A stretch of 64,000 bases of DNA from Streptomyces luteolifulvus (GCF_008806595.1 NZ_VZRB01000002.1:124001-188000), one strand, 5' to 3'; counted from the stretch's first letter, positions 1 through 9,279 are shown. Numbers and translations: made by a program. Notes: generated by a model not told the origin, from the sequence alone.

Positions 1-2112
1 CAGCCGCCACTCGGCCACGTCGTCGGGCTCGATGCCGCTCAGCCGGGCCATCAGCAGCGCCACGTCGTCCTTGCGGCCGCCGCGCGTGTTGAGGGCGCGG
101 ATGATGGTGTCGCAGGCGTCGTCCATGGACGCGGCCGGATGGGCGGCGGACTCGCACAGCGTCGCCAGGCCCACGCCGATGTCCTCGCCGCGCACCTCCA
201 CCAGGCCGTCGGTGCACATGACCAGCCTGTCGCCGGGTGCCACACGCACGCGTACCGACTCGAAGGGCACCCCGCCGACGCCGATGGGCGCGCCCGTGGG
301 CAGGTCGAGCAGTTCGCTGCGACCGTCCTCGGCGCGGACCAGGACGGGCGGGATGTGGCCCGCGTTGGCGAGGTGCAGTTCACCCGCGATCGGGTCGTAC
401 ACGGCGTACAGGCAGGTCGCCAGATAGGTGTCGCCGAGCCGCTGGGCGAGGTCGTCCAGGTTGCGCAGCAGCTGGGCGGGCGGCAGGTCGAGGGCGGCCA
501 TGGTCTGTACGGCCGTACGCAACTGGCCCATCATCGCGGCCGAGTTGAGGCCGTGGCCCATGACGTCGCCGACGACGAGCGCCGTGCGGGCGCCGGGCAG
601 CTTGACGGAGTCGAACCAGTCGCCGCCGACGCGGCCGAGGAGCGTGCCGGGCAGATAGCGGGTGGCGATGTCGCAGCCCGCCATCCGCGGCGGGATGTGC
701 GGCAGCATGCTGTCCTGGAGGGTCTCGGCGACGCTCTCCTGGTAGGTGTACATGCGCGCGTTGTCGAGCACGAGGCCCACGCGGGCGGCGAGTTCGGCAC
801 CGGTGACCCGGTCCATGTCGTTGAACTCGACGCGCTCGGGATGCCGCAGCAGGATCATGAAGCCGAGCACCACATGGCGTGCTTTCAGGGGCACGACCAG
901 CATGGAACGGCCGGTGATGAGGGGCCTGATGTCGCGCTTGTCGAACTGCGAGGCGATGGCGTGCCCCAGCTGTTCGTCGATGCGCGGCACGAGGACCGGC
1001 TCGCCGGTGGTCATGCACTGGAAGAACGGGGTGTGCGCCGGGAACGGCATGGCCTCGCCGACCGGGATGACGTCGTCCCAGCGCCCGGGTTCGTCCGTGT
1101 GCTCCACGGCGACCCGGTGCCACATCGTGGTCGTGTCCGGTACTCCGTCCCCGAACCCCTCGCCGGCGACGACCTGTTCGCGCAGATAGGTGCCGGCGAC
1201 GTCGGTGAAGCGCGGGACGACGGCCTTGCTGACCTCGACGATGGTCTTCGCCAGATCGAGCGAGGTGCCGATGCGGCCGCTGACCTCGTTGAGGAACTCC
1301 AGGCGCTCGCGCACGGCGGTGTACTCGAGGTCCTCGCCCTCGTCGGCGAGGTCCCGCGGCATCGGCCGGCCCTCGGCCAGCGCCCGGGCGGCCCGCTCCC
1401 GGCGTGCCCTGCGCTCGGCCCGCCGGGGCACGCCCCAGTCGGGGGTGACGGGCACCCGGTCGTTCTGGCTGAACTCCAGGACCGGATAGCCGAGTTCGAG
1501 GATCTGGGCGACGATGCGCGCACTGTCCCCGACGCTCATGCTGGGCAGGATCTCGGGGAGGCGGCGGGCCAGTTCCTCGGCGCCGGGGAAGTCGGTGTGC
1601 AGCGCGAAGGCGGGCGCGATCCGCTCGAAGGCGACCTCGTCGCCGGGGTCCAGGGGGCGGATTCGCTCCGCGTCCGCGGCCAGCACCAGCAGCCGCTCCG
1701 GCCCGGGGCCCACCAGCGGGTACGCCCACCACAGGACGTCCACCCGGCCGCGTTCGGGCACGGTGAGGCGGGCGCGGCCCGCGGCCGGGTAGGACAGCCT
1801 GCCGTCGAGGGACGACTCCAGGTCCGGTCCGAGTCCGTCGTACGCCGCGTACGACCTGTACGGGTCCGCGTGGTCGGGGTCCTCGGGCAGCGCCCCCGAG
1901 ACGGGCAGCAGGTCGACGGCCGGGCGCCCGAGCGCCAATTCCTTGGCGACGCCGAACAGACGGCGTGCGCCCCGGCTCCAGTGGGACACCAGGCCGTCGC
2001 GGTCCACCACGACCACGGCCAGGGGGACACGGCCCGCCGCGGTGCGTTCCGTCGCCGCGTCGTTCCCAGCTCCGCGGCTGGGAGGTACGTCCCTCTCGGT
2101 GCCACGGTCCAT
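1..2112 (-). CDS. PAS/GAF-domain SpoIIE-type protein phosphatase (C-terminus cut by window edge)
   Basis: Reading the minus strand from the ATG at 2112 gives about 704 open residues that run off the window start, so the C-terminus is missing. A PAS-like segment occupies roughly residues 25-130, a GAF domain about 265-440, and a SpoIIE/PP2C phosphatase domain starts near 460. The phosphatase part shows GDVMGHG (metal-binding Asp), NAGHIPP and TDGLVEVR, as expected for an active PPM-type Ser/Thr phosphatase. In Streptomyces this family usually dephosphorylates anti-sigma-factor antagonists in response to ligands sensed by PAS and GAF. No kinase (HATPase) domain is visible in the part present. 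A GGGGG ribosome site lies just upstream of the chosen ATG. Nothing adjacent identifies its partner. The family call is firm; the signal and the target are unknown. Confidence 0.88.
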   Translation of the reverse strand, partial: MDRGTERDVPPSRGAGNDAATERTAAGRVPLAVVVVDRDGLVSHWSRGARRLFGVAKELALGRPAVDLLPVSGALPEDPDHADPYRSYAAYDGLGPDLESSLDGRLSYPAAGRARLTVPERGRVDVLWWAYPLVGPGPERLLVLAADAERIRPLDPGDEVAFERIAPAFALHTDFPGAEELARRLPEILPSMSVGDSARIVAQILELGYPVLEFSQNDRVPVTPDWGVPRRAERRARRERAARALAEGRPMPRDLADEGEDLEYTAVRERLEFLNEVSGRIGTSLDLAKTIVEVSKAVVPRFTDVAGTYLREQVVAGEGFGDGVPDTTTMWHRVAVEHTDEPGRWDDVIPVGEAMPFPAHTPFFQCMTTGEPVLVPRIDEQLGHAIASQFDKRDIRPLITGRSMLVVPLKARHVVLGFMILLRHPERVEFNDMDRVTGAELAARVGLVLDNARMYTYQESVAETLQDSMLPHIPPRMAGCDIATRYLPGTLLGRVGGDWFDSVKLPGARTALVVGDVMGHGLNSAAMMGQLRTAVQTMAALDLPPAQLLRNLDDLAQRLGDTYLATCLYAVYDPIAGELHLANAGHIPPVLVRAEDGRSELLDLPTGAPIGVGGVPFESVRVRVAPGDRLVMCTDGLVEVRGEDIGVGLATLCESAAHPAASMDDACDTIIRALNTRGGRKDDVALLMARLSGIEPDDVAEWRL

Positions 2113-2258
2113 GGCCCAGGCCCCCTATCCCCACGGCTCCGCAAAGATCTGTGCCGCCGTCACCACCGTACGGCTCCCGCCGCGACTCTTGTGCGGCAAT
2201 GCGTGAATTGGTCACAGGGGGCGCGCACCGGCGCGCGAGCCCGCGCGCGTGGCCCCGT

Positions 2259-4649
2259 TCACTCCTCGTGCCCGAGCTGGAGATCGCGTGCCGTCCGTCC
2301 GGCTCCCGCGACGTGGAGCACCGTGGCGACCGGCGGGTAACCCGAGGCGATGACCGTGTATTCGCCACAGGGCAGGTCGGCGAACCGGAAGATTCCGTCC
2401 GCGTCGGTGGTGTGCGTGTCGACGACGTTGCCCGCCAGGTCCAGCAGCGTGACCCGTGCGTCCTCGACGGGGCGCCCGCCGCCGGCGCGCACGGTGCCGC
2501 GCAGCACGGCTCCACGGGCGAGTTCGACGTCCTGGCGGGTCTCCCGCGCGGCCTGGACGGTGACGGGAAGCGCGGCCGGGCGGAGGGCGGGCGCGCAGGC
2601 GGCGAGGACGTACTCGCCGGCCACCAGTTCGGTGATGACGTAGCCGCCCTCGCGTCCGCTGCGGGTGCCGGCCACGACCTCGCCGTGGGCGTCGGTGAGG
2701 GTGACCGTGGCGTCCCGCACCGGTGTGCCGTCGGCGGTCAGCACGCTCCCGGCAAGGCGCCCGGCACCGCCGAGGACGACGTCCAGTTCGACGGGCCGCT
2801 CGCCGACGGTCACCGATACGGCCTGCGGATGGTGCCCTCCCGCGGCGGCGATCAGCAGGTACGCCCCCGATCCCGGCGTCGACAGCGTGTAGCGCCCGTC
2901 CTCGGCGCTCGCGCCCCGTCCGATCTGCTGTCCGGCGCCGTCGACCAGGGTGAGCGCCGCACGGGGCACGGCGGTTCCGTCGGGGTGCAGCACGGTGCCA
3001 CGGACGGGGGCTCCGGCGTCGTACGGCGAACGGGCCTGCGGGATCCGGGCATTCGCCCGCGCCTTCCTGGGCTTTCGGGCGGGGGCGTCGTGCGCCGCGA
3101 GGGGTTTCTCCTTGAGGAAGCAGGCCAGAAGCAGGCCGAGGACGAGCACCGGTACGAGATAGAGGAAGATCCCCGGCATCGCGTCTGCATAGGCCCGGAT
3201 GCAGGCGTCGCGCAGCTCGGGGGGCAGCGCGTGGACCAATTGCGGAGTGAGGGCGTCGGGGTCGGGAAGCCGGGCGCCCGCGTGCGCGGGGAGGTGTTCT
3301 TCCAGTGCGTCGGTGAGCCGGTCGGCGAAGAGCGTGCCGAAGACCGCCGCGCCGACGCTGCCGCCGATCTGCCGGAAGTAGTTGTTGGCGCTGGTGGCGG
3401 TCCCCAGGTCGGCGGGGCGCACGGAGTTCTGCACGGCGAGGATCAGGACGGGCATCACCAGGCCGATGCCCGCGCCGAGGACGGCCATCCAGATGCCGAC
3501 CTGCAGCCGGGGCGTGTCTGATGCGAGGCGGGACAGCAGCCACATGCCGACGGCGGAGAGCGCGCCGCCGAGAACCGGGTAGATCTTGTAGCGGCCGGTG
3601 TGGCTGATGAGCTGTCCCGAGACGATCGAGGCGCCGACGATGCCGGCCATCATGGGCAGCATCAGCAGGCCGGACTCGGTGGCCGAGGCCCCGTCGACCA
3701 TCTGCAGGTAGGTCGGCAGATAGCTGGCGGCGCCGTACAGGGCCACACCCGTCACCAGGCCCACCAGGCCGGTGACGTTGAAGACGGAGTCCCTGAACAG
3801 CCTGAGCGGGATGAGGGGTTCGGCCGCGAAGCGCTCGGCGAGGAGGAACAGGACGACGGCGGCGGCCGCCCCCGCGCCGAGACCGAGGACGACGGGCGAG
3901 TTCCAGGCGTACTCGGTGCCGCCCCAACTGGTCAGCAGCACCAGACTGGTGGAGGCCGCGGCCAGCAGCAGCGCGCCGAGGACGTCGAAGCGTGGCCTCG
4001 CCGCGGGCTTGGGGAGCTTCAGTACGACGGTGACGACGGCCAGCGTGACAAGACCGAAGGGCACGTTGAAGTAGAAGCACCAGCGCCAGCCGAGGTGGTC
4101 CGTGAAGTACCCGCCCAGCAGGGGGCCCGCGACGGACGCGAGGCCGAAGGCGGCGCCGATCAGGCCCATGAAACGCCCGCGCTGCCGGGGCGGCACGATG
4201 TCGGCGACGATCGCCTGCACGCCGGTCATGAGTCCGCCCGCGCCGACACCCTGGACCGCGCGGAAGGCGATCAGCTGGTCCATGCTCCGCGCCCGGCCGG
4301 CGAGCGCGGAGCCGACCACGAAGACGACGATCGCGAACTGGAAGACGCCCTTGCGACCGACGAGGTCGCCGAGCTTGCCGTAGACGGGCAGTCCGACGGT
4401 CGCCGTGAGCAGATAGGCGGTGATCGCCCAGGACATCCTGTCCAGGCCGTGCAGCTCGCCGACGATCTTCGGGAGCGCGGTGGCGACGATCATCTGCTCC
4501 AGGGCGGCGAGGAGCAGCGCGAGCATCAGCGCGAAGAAGACCAGGCGCACCCGCCGCGGCCCGAGCGGGACGCCCTTGGCCGGCGCCGGGACGGGAGCCC
4601 CGGGCGGCGCCGCGACAGGCTCGTCCTGCGTCAGAGTCGTCCCGCCCAC
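2259..4649 (-). CDS. DHA2-family MFS drug exporter fused to three carboxypeptidase-regulatory-like domains
   Basis: A 796-residue protein read from a GTG at 4649 with AGGGAG six bases upstream. The first ~540 residues are a 14-helix EmrB/QacA-type major facilitator; the typical motif A, GKLGDLVGRKG, and the motif C-like stretch GLASVAGPLLGG are visible. It should export small toxic compounds in exchange for protons at the cytoplasmic membrane. After the last helix and a basic linker (KPRKARANAR) come three consecutive beta-sandwich repeats of about 80 residues. Each has a G-T/S-V-x-x-x-D/G-G-T/R-P-V opening and a G-x-Y/F or G-E-Y closing, the pattern of carboxypeptidase-regulatory or Cna-B-like domains. 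With 14 helices the tail would lie in the cytoplasm, an odd place for such domains. The upstream in-frame extension has poor codon usage and no ribosome site, so I rejected it. The substrate is unknown. Confidence 0.88.
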   Translation of the reverse strand: MGGTTLTQDEPVAAPPGAPVPAPAKGVPLGPRRVRLVFFALMLALLLAALEQMIVATALPKIVGELHGLDRMSWAITAYLLTATVGLPVYGKLGDLVGRKGVFQFAIVVFVVGSALAGRARSMDQLIAFRAVQGVGAGGLMTGVQAIVADIVPPRQRGRFMGLIGAAFGLASVAGPLLGGYFTDHLGWRWCFYFNVPFGLVTLAVVTVVLKLPKPAARPRFDVLGALLLAAASTSLVLLTSWGGTEYAWNSPVVLGLGAGAAAAVVLFLLAERFAAEPLIPLRLFRDSVFNVTGLVGLVTGVALYGAASYLPTYLQMVDGASATESGLLMLPMMAGIVGASIVSGQLISHTGRYKIYPVLGGALSAVGMWLLSRLASDTPRLQVGIWMAVLGAGIGLVMPVLILAVQNSVRPADLGTATSANNYFRQIGGSVGAAVFGTLFADRLTDALEEHLPAHAGARLPDPDALTPQLVHALPPELRDACIRAYADAMPGIFLYLVPVLVLGLLLACFLKEKPLAAHDAPARKPRKARANARIPQARSPYDAGAPVRGTVLHPDGTAVPRAALTLVDGAGQQIGRGASAEDGRYTLSTPGSGAYLLIAAAGGHHPQAVSVTVGERPVELDVVLGGAGRLAGSVLTADGTPVRDATVTLTDAHGEVVAGTRSGREGGYVITELVAGEYVLAACAPALRPAALPVTVQAARETRQDVELARGAVLRGTVRAGGGRPVEDARVTLLDLAGNVVDTHTTDADGIFRFADLPCGEYTVIASGYPPVATVLHVAGAGRTARDLQLGHEE

Positions 4650-4800
4650 GTCCCGCTCCCTCACCGCGCCCGTCACGCAATTCCCGCCATGGGCGACAAC
4701 CACGAACAGGCGCGGCACGTTACGGCGCGCTACCGGCCGGAGGGGAGATCCACTCGAACCGGTGAGACGGCCCGGCCCCCGCTGAACCCGGCGGTCGGTG

Positions 4801-5244
4801 CTACTTCTCCACCTCGGCGGCGAGCCGGGCGAGCACCGCGTCGTAGATCCGGCCGAGCCCCTTGGGCGCGAAGGTCTTCTCGAAGAAGCCGCCGATGCCG
4901 CCCGCACCCTTCCAGACGGTGGTCACGACGACACGCGACCTGCCCTCGCCGGCCGGGGTGACCCGCCACGTGGTGACCATCGAGGAGTTGCGGTCCTTCT
5001 CGACGAGCTCGCCGTCGGTGGGCTCGCTGACCTCCAGGAGGCAGTCGCGCACCCGCTTGCTGGTGGCCTGGAGCTTCCAGTGGACGACGGTGCCCTCGCC
5101 GTCGCCGCCCTCGCGCACCTCGTACTCGCTGAAGTGCTCGGACAGCAGCTTCGAGCGCGTGCCGGCGTAATCGGCGAGGGCGTCGAACACCTTCTCCGCG
5201 TCAGCGGCGACAACCCGCTCCGTAGTGGCCTCGACCTGCGCCAT
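4801..5244 (-). CDS. SRPBCC-family protein (START/polyketide-cyclase fold)
   Basis: A 147-residue protein that starts at the ATG at 5244, seven bases after GGAGG. The N-terminus (MAQVEATTERVVAADAEKVF) and the central VVHWKLQATSKRVRD segment match the helix-grip SRPBCC superfamily, whose members bind hydrophobic ligands in a deep cavity. The Streptomyces members of this length are cytoplasmic proteins without an assigned substrate. It stands alone between the exporter gene (same strand, 151 bases downstream) and a divergent radical SAM gene. Its promoter must lie within the 177-base divergent spacer that also carries the LexA box of the neighbour. The fold is clear; no function can be assigned. 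Confidence 0.85.
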   Translation of the reverse strand: MAQVEATTERVVAADAEKVFDALADYAGTRSKLLSEHFSEYEVREGGDGEGTVVHWKLQATSKRVRDCLLEVSEPTDGELVEKDRNSSMVTTWRVTPAGEGRSRVVVTTVWKGAGGIGGFFEKTFAPKGLGRIYDAVLARLAAEVEK

Positions 5245-5377
5245 CGACTTCCTCCAGGGCCTGAGTTCTCGGACGGGAGCAAGCCAACCACCCCGGTCCC
5301 CGGGCGCCCAAATCGGGGTGCCGGAAGCGATCGTCCGGCGATCAGGAACCTCGGAAAACGAAGTCGCACGATCAAGG

Positions 5378-5395
5378 GAACATGTGTTCTATTCT
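5378..5395 (+). promoter_or_regulatory. LexA (SOS) box overlapping the promoter of the radical SAM gene
   Basis: Bases 5378-5389 read GAACATGTGTTC, an exact match to the actinobacterial LexA core GAAC-RNRY-GTTC. A TATTCT -10-like hexamer (5390-5395) follows at once, and the start codon of the downstream gene is 32 bases after the box. A repressor bound here would block the promoter. The orthologous Mycobacterium tuberculosis gene Rv2578c is, to my recollection, one of the published LexA-regulated genes, so the site is where it should be. The divergent SRPBCC gene might also be affected. Confidence 0.8.
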
Positions 5396-5421
5396 GTGGG
5401 CAGTGCTACCGAGGAGGCGTC

Positions 5422-6459
5422 ATGCGCTGGGAGAACCTCACAGTGGAGTCGGCCGGCCGTCCGGCCGACGCCGCGCTGTTCGGCGCGGACACGGTGACCA
5501 CCCGCACGTTCGACACGCCGGAGTTCGCGGGCATCACGTTTCACGAGATCCGTGCCCGGTCGATCATCAACAAAGTGCCCGGCGCCTCGCGCATGCCCTT
5601 CGAGTGGACGGTGAACCCCTACCGCGGCTGCACGCACGCGTGTGTCTACTGTTTCGCCCGCAAGACCCACAGCTATCTGGACCTCGACACGGGGCTCGGC
5701 TTCGACAGCCAGATCGTGGTCAAGGTGAACGCGCCCGAGCTGCTGCGCCGCCAGCTCGGCTCGCGCCGCTGGCTCGGCGAGCACATCGCGATGGGTACGA
5801 ACGTCGACTGCTACCAGCGCGCGGAGGGCCGGTACCGGCTGATGCCGGGCATCATCGGCGCCCTGCGCGACCACGCGAACCCGTTCTCGATCCTGACCAA
5901 GGGCACTCTGATCCTGCGCGATCTCGACCTGCTGAAGCAGGCGGCCGCCGTGACGGACGTCGGCATCTCCGTCTCGGTCGGCTTCACCGACACCGCACTG
6001 TGGCGCACCGTCGAACCGGGCACACCCGCGCCGGAACGCCGCCTGGACGTCGTACGCACCCTGGGCGAGCACGGCATCGGCTGCGGGGTCCTGATGGCAC
6101 CGGTGATCCCGTTCCTGAGCGACCAGCCCTCCCAACTGCGGGCCACCGTACGGGCGATCGCGGCGGCCGGGGCCACCTCCGTCACCCCGCTGGTGCTGCA
6201 TCTCCGCCCGGGAGCCCGCGAGTGGTTCATGGCCTGGCTGACCCACCACCACCCGCATCTGGTGCGCCGCTACGAGCGGCTGTACGCCGACGGGTCCTAC
6301 GCACCGAAGTGGTACCAGCGCCGGATCACCCGTCAGGTGCACGAACTGGCCCAGGAGTACGGCATCGGTCCCACGCGCGCGGGCATGCCGCGCCGGTTCC
6401 GGGAACCCGATCCGGTGGAGACGGACATGTCCGAACCGACCCAGCTCACACTGATCTGA
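5422..6459 (+). CDS. Rv2578c-family radical SAM protein
   Basis: A 345-residue protein that begins at the ATG at 5422 after a GAGGAGG ribosome site. Residues ~65-80 contain RGCTHACVYCFARK, the CxxxCxxC cluster motif that binds the 4Fe-4S centre of radical SAM enzymes. The family resembles spore photoproduct lyase and SplB-like proteins, and its actinobacterial members are called Rv2578c-like. The LexA box in its promoter suggests induction by DNA damage, so a role in repair of DNA or RNA lesions is a reasonable inference. The substrate has not been established. The C-terminal part (KWYQRRITRQVHELAQEYG) is basic, which would suit nucleic-acid binding. It is a single-gene transcription unit. 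The family assignment is sure. Confidence 0.92.
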   Translation: MRWENLTVESAGRPADAALFGADTVTTRTFDTPEFAGITFHEIRARSIINKVPGASRMPFEWTVNPYRGCTHACVYCFARKTHSYLDLDTGLGFDSQIVVKVNAPELLRRQLGSRRWLGEHIAMGTNVDCYQRAEGRYRLMPGIIGALRDHANPFSILTKGTLILRDLDLLKQAAAVTDVGISVSVGFTDTALWRTVEPGTPAPERRLDVVRTLGEHGIGCGVLMAPVIPFLSDQPSQLRATVRAIAAAGATSVTPLVLHLRPGAREWFMAWLTHHHPHLVRRYERLYADGSYAPKWYQRRITRQVHELAQEYGIGPTRAGMPRRFREPDPVETDMSEPTQLTLI

Positions 6460-6606
6460 CGGTGAATCAGATCATCTGAACACATCCCTCGGCCCAATTG
6501 GGTCAAGTATTGGCAGAACGCGCTCTTCCGCGTGCTCTTTCCGGGACGATGCGGCGAGGACCGTGGCACTTGCGGTCCGAACTTCCCTCCGTCCTGGGAG
6601 GACTCC

Positions 6607-8184
6607 ATGAGAAAACGCGTAGCCGTGCTGTGCGGTGCCGCCGTTGTCGTGGCCGGAACCTTCACGGCCGTTCCCGCCGGCGCGAGCACCACGCAGAGCC
6701 CGGACATCGCTCAGGCCGCACAGCTCAGCTGGAAGAAGTGCGGCACCGCCGACTATCCGACGCTCCAGTGCGCCTCGCTCAAGGTGCCGCTCGACCACGC
6801 GAATCCGCAGGGGAGGAAGATCACCCTCGCGCTGTCCCGTGTCCCGCACACCGCAGAGAAGTACCAGGGCCCGCTGCTGGTCAACCCCGGCGGTCCCGGC
6901 GGCAGCGGTCTGACGCTCGCCGGGTTCGTCGCCTCCTCGCTGCCCAAGGCGGTCGCGGCGCAGTACGACGTCATCGGCTTCGACCCGCGCGGGGTGGGCG
7001 CGAGCAAGCCCGCCCTGGACTGCAAGCCGGGCTACTTCGACCCCGTCCGCCCGGACTCCGTTCCGAGCACGCGCGCCATCGAGAACGCCAACCTCACGCG
7101 CGCGAAGTCCTTCGCCGACGCCTGCGGCAAGAAGTACGCGAGCGTGCTGCCGTACATCAACACGGTCAGCGCCGTACGGGACATGGACGCGATCCGCGGG
7201 GCGGTGGGCGCGAAGAAGATCAACTACTTCGGCTACTCGTACGGCACCTACCTCGGCGCGGTCTACGCCAAGCTCTACCCGGAGCGGGTACGGCGCATGG
7301 TCCTGGACTCCATTGTCGACCCCACCGGTGTGTGGTACGACGACAATCTCTCCCAGGACTACGCCTTCAACGACCGCCACCAGGCGCTCATGGCCTGGAT
7401 CGCCAAGTACGACGCGACGTACAAGCTCGGCACCGACCCGGCCAAGATCGAGGCCAAGTGGTACGCGATGCGGGCGGCGCTCGCCAAGAACCCGGCCGGC
7501 GGGAAGGTCGGCGCCTCCGAACTGGAGGACACCTTCATCCCGGGCGGCTACTACAACGGCTACTGGCCCTACCTCGCCGAGGCGTTCGCGGCCTATGTGA
7601 ACGACAAGAACGCCGACCCGCTGGTCGAGGCGTACGAGAACTTCGCCGCGATCGACCCCTCCGGGGACAACGGCTACAGCATCTACACCTCGGTGCAGTG
7701 CCGTGACGCCGCCTGGCCGCGCGACTGGAAGCAGTGGCGCAAGGACAACTGGCGGGTGTACGCGAAGGCACCGTTCATGGCCTGGAACAACGCCTGGTAC
7801 AACGCGCCGTGCGCGTTCTGGCCGACCGAGTCGCTGAAGCCGAGGAGCGTCGTCAACGGCAAGCTGCCGCCCGTGCTGCTCTTCCAGGCGACCGACGACG
7901 CGGCCACCCCGTATGTGGGCGGCGCGACGGTCCACCGGCTGCTCGGCCGTTCCAGCCTGGTGGTCGAGCAGGGCGGCGGGAACCACGGCATCACGCTCAG
8001 CGGGAACGCGTGCCTGGACAACTACCTGTCGGCGTACCTGACCGACGGCACGGTGCCGCGCGGCCTCCGCAAGGCCGACGCCGTGTGCCCGGCGCTGCCC
8101 GATCCCAAGCCGCTGAGCCCGACGGCGACGGCGACGCCGTCCCACGGTGCCACGCTGCACGGGCTGCTCGGCTTCCGCGGCTGA
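6607..8184 (+). CDS. Secreted alpha/beta-hydrolase, S33 tripeptidyl-aminopeptidase type
   Basis: A 525-residue exported enzyme with start ATG at 6607 after GGGAGG. The first ~26 residues form a signal peptide (MRKR, hydrophobic stretch, then VPAGAST). The mature part has the alpha/beta-hydrolase oxyanion segment NPGGPGGSG, the nucleophile elbow GYSYGTY (Ser), and a C-terminal TAP-like domain in which DDAATPY and GGGNHGI carry the likely catalytic Asp and His. Streptomyces Tap and SlpD/SlpE belong to this family and remove N-terminal tripeptides from proteins outside the cell. Length and motif order fit an active enzyme. The 147 bases upstream should hold its promoter. Which of the several S33 paralogues of a Streptomyces this is cannot be told from the window. 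Confidence 0.9.
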   Translation: MRKRVAVLCGAAVVVAGTFTAVPAGASTTQSPDIAQAAQLSWKKCGTADYPTLQCASLKVPLDHANPQGRKITLALSRVPHTAEKYQGPLLVNPGGPGGSGLTLAGFVASSLPKAVAAQYDVIGFDPRGVGASKPALDCKPGYFDPVRPDSVPSTRAIENANLTRAKSFADACGKKYASVLPYINTVSAVRDMDAIRGAVGAKKINYFGYSYGTYLGAVYAKLYPERVRRMVLDSIVDPTGVWYDDNLSQDYAFNDRHQALMAWIAKYDATYKLGTDPAKIEAKWYAMRAALAKNPAGGKVGASELEDTFIPGGYYNGYWPYLAEAFAAYVNDKNADPLVEAYENFAAIDPSGDNGYSIYTSVQCRDAAWPRDWKQWRKDNWRVYAKAPFMAWNNAWYNAPCAFWPTESLKPRSVVNGKLPPVLLFQATDDAATPYVGGATVHRLLGRSSLVVEQGGGNHGITLSGNACLDNYLSAYLTDGTVPRGLRKADAVCPALPDPKPLSPTATATPSHGATLHGLLGFRG

Positions 8185-8240
8185 GCAGGGCCTGACCCTC
8201 CGTCGGGGGCGGTGTCGGACCCATGGTCCACCATGGACGC

Positions 8241-8639
8241 ATGAGCGAGCCGACCAGGATTCCCGCCCCCGACGGGGTCGCCCCCGCCACCCAGTACAGC
8301 CATGGCGTCATCGGCACCGGCCGCTTCGTCGCGGTCGCCGGCCGGCTCGCCCTGGACGAGGACGCCAGGATCGTCGGCAAGCGCGACCCGGAGGCCCACG
8401 CACGCCAGGTCTTCGAGAACCTCCGCCGCTACCTGGCCGCCGCGGGCGCAACCTTCGACGACGTCGTCAAACTCACCTATTTCGTCACGGACATGACCCA
8501 CATGCCCGCGATCCGCGCCGCCCGGGCCGACCACATACCCGACACCCGCCTCCCGGCCGCCTCGGCGGTCCAGGTCACCTCCCTGATCCGCCCGGAGTCC
8601 CTGCTGGAGGTCGAGGCGTTCGCGGTGCTGCCCGGATAA
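8241..8639 (+). CDS. RidA-family (YjgF/Rid) protein
   Basis: A 132-residue protein read from the ATG at 8241; an in-frame ATG at 8223 would add six residues, but MSEPTRIPAPDGVAPA is the usual beginning for close family members. Neither start has a strong ribosome site. The sequence shows the RidA trimer fold: an N-terminal strand region, FENLRRYLAAAGATFDDVVKL-like helix, and the YFVTDM strand. The conserved C-terminal arginine that binds the carboxylate of enamine or imine substrates would be in the TSLIRPESLLEVEAFAV segment (Arg followed by Pro-Glu, then Glu). RidA proteins hydrolyse reactive imines from PLP enzymes; more distant Rid groups have other roles. It is convergent with the HEAT-repeat gene. 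Confidence 0.88.
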   Translation: MSEPTRIPAPDGVAPATQYSHGVIGTGRFVAVAGRLALDEDARIVGKRDPEAHARQVFENLRRYLAAAGATFDDVVKLTYFVTDMTHMPAIRAARADHIPDTRLPAASAVQVTSLIRPESLLEVEAFAVLPG

Positions 8640-8703
8640 CGGGGCCGGGCGGGGCGGTGGACACCGAGCGGGATCTCTCCGGTTTCCGGCAGGGGGCTTC
8701 CGG

Positions 8704-9279
8704 TCACCCCTGCCCGGGAATCCGCGCCAGCGCACGTACCGCAGCCTGCGCGAGTGCCGGGTGGGCCAGGGCCTCGTCCAGTACGGGTCTGGCGCGGGGG
8801 TCGCCCAGTGTGCCGAGTCCCTCCACGCAGGCGAGGGCCACCCGCCGGTAGGGGTCGTGGGGGCGCAGCCGCCGCTGCAGGGTGGTGATCAGTGCGGGCA
8901 CGGACTCGGGGGCGCGCATCTGGACCAGCAGCCGGACCGGGTGCAGGGCATAGGCGACGCGCAGTTCGTTGGTGGCGAGCGCGGCCGCGGCCCGCGCCGT
9001 GCGCGGGTCCGCCAGCCGGGCCAGGGCGTACGCGGCGGAGGCGCAGCGCTGCGGATCACGGTGGTTGAGCAGCAGGACGAGCGCTTCGAAGGCCCGCCGG
9101 TCCCCCGCGAGCCCGAGCCGGAACGCGGCCAGCTCCCGGGCCCACAGCGGCTGCCCGGGCTCGGTGAGCACCCCGGCCAGTTCGTCCCGGTCCCCGGTCG
9201 CCACGAGCCGGTCGTACACGGCTGCTCCGCCCGACTCCTGCCGTAAGCGCTCCGTGAGTGATCGCAACTCTTCGTCCAT
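8704..9279 (-). CDS. HEAT-repeat protein
   Basis: A 191-residue protein built mostly from alpha-helical repeats, seen as recurring LxHRDPxxxxxAAYALARLADPRxxxAL and VALACVEGLGTLGDPRARPVL units. These are HEAT or PBS-lyase-type repeats, which form a curved scaffold for protein binding. There is no signal peptide or membrane segment, so it should be cytoplasmic. The start ATG at 9279 is followed by MDEELRSLTERLRQES. It stands alone, divergent from the 3-hydroxyacyl-CoA dehydrogenase gene with a 369-base spacer. No partner is indicated. Confidence 0.82.
   Translation of the reverse strand: MDEELRSLTERLRQESGGAAVYDRLVATGDRDELAGVLTEPGQPLWARELAAFRLGLAGDRRAFEALVLLLNHRDPQRCASAAYALARLADPRTARAAAALATNELRVAYALHPVRLLVQMRAPESVPALITTLQRRLRPHDPYRRVALACVEGLGTLGDPRARPVLDEALAHPALAQAAVRALARIPGQG

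Noticed and set aside
139..2340. A 733-codon plus-strand open frame across the SpoIIE-type phosphatase
   Set aside because: Antisense shadow of a gene with clear PAS, GAF and phosphatase motifs.
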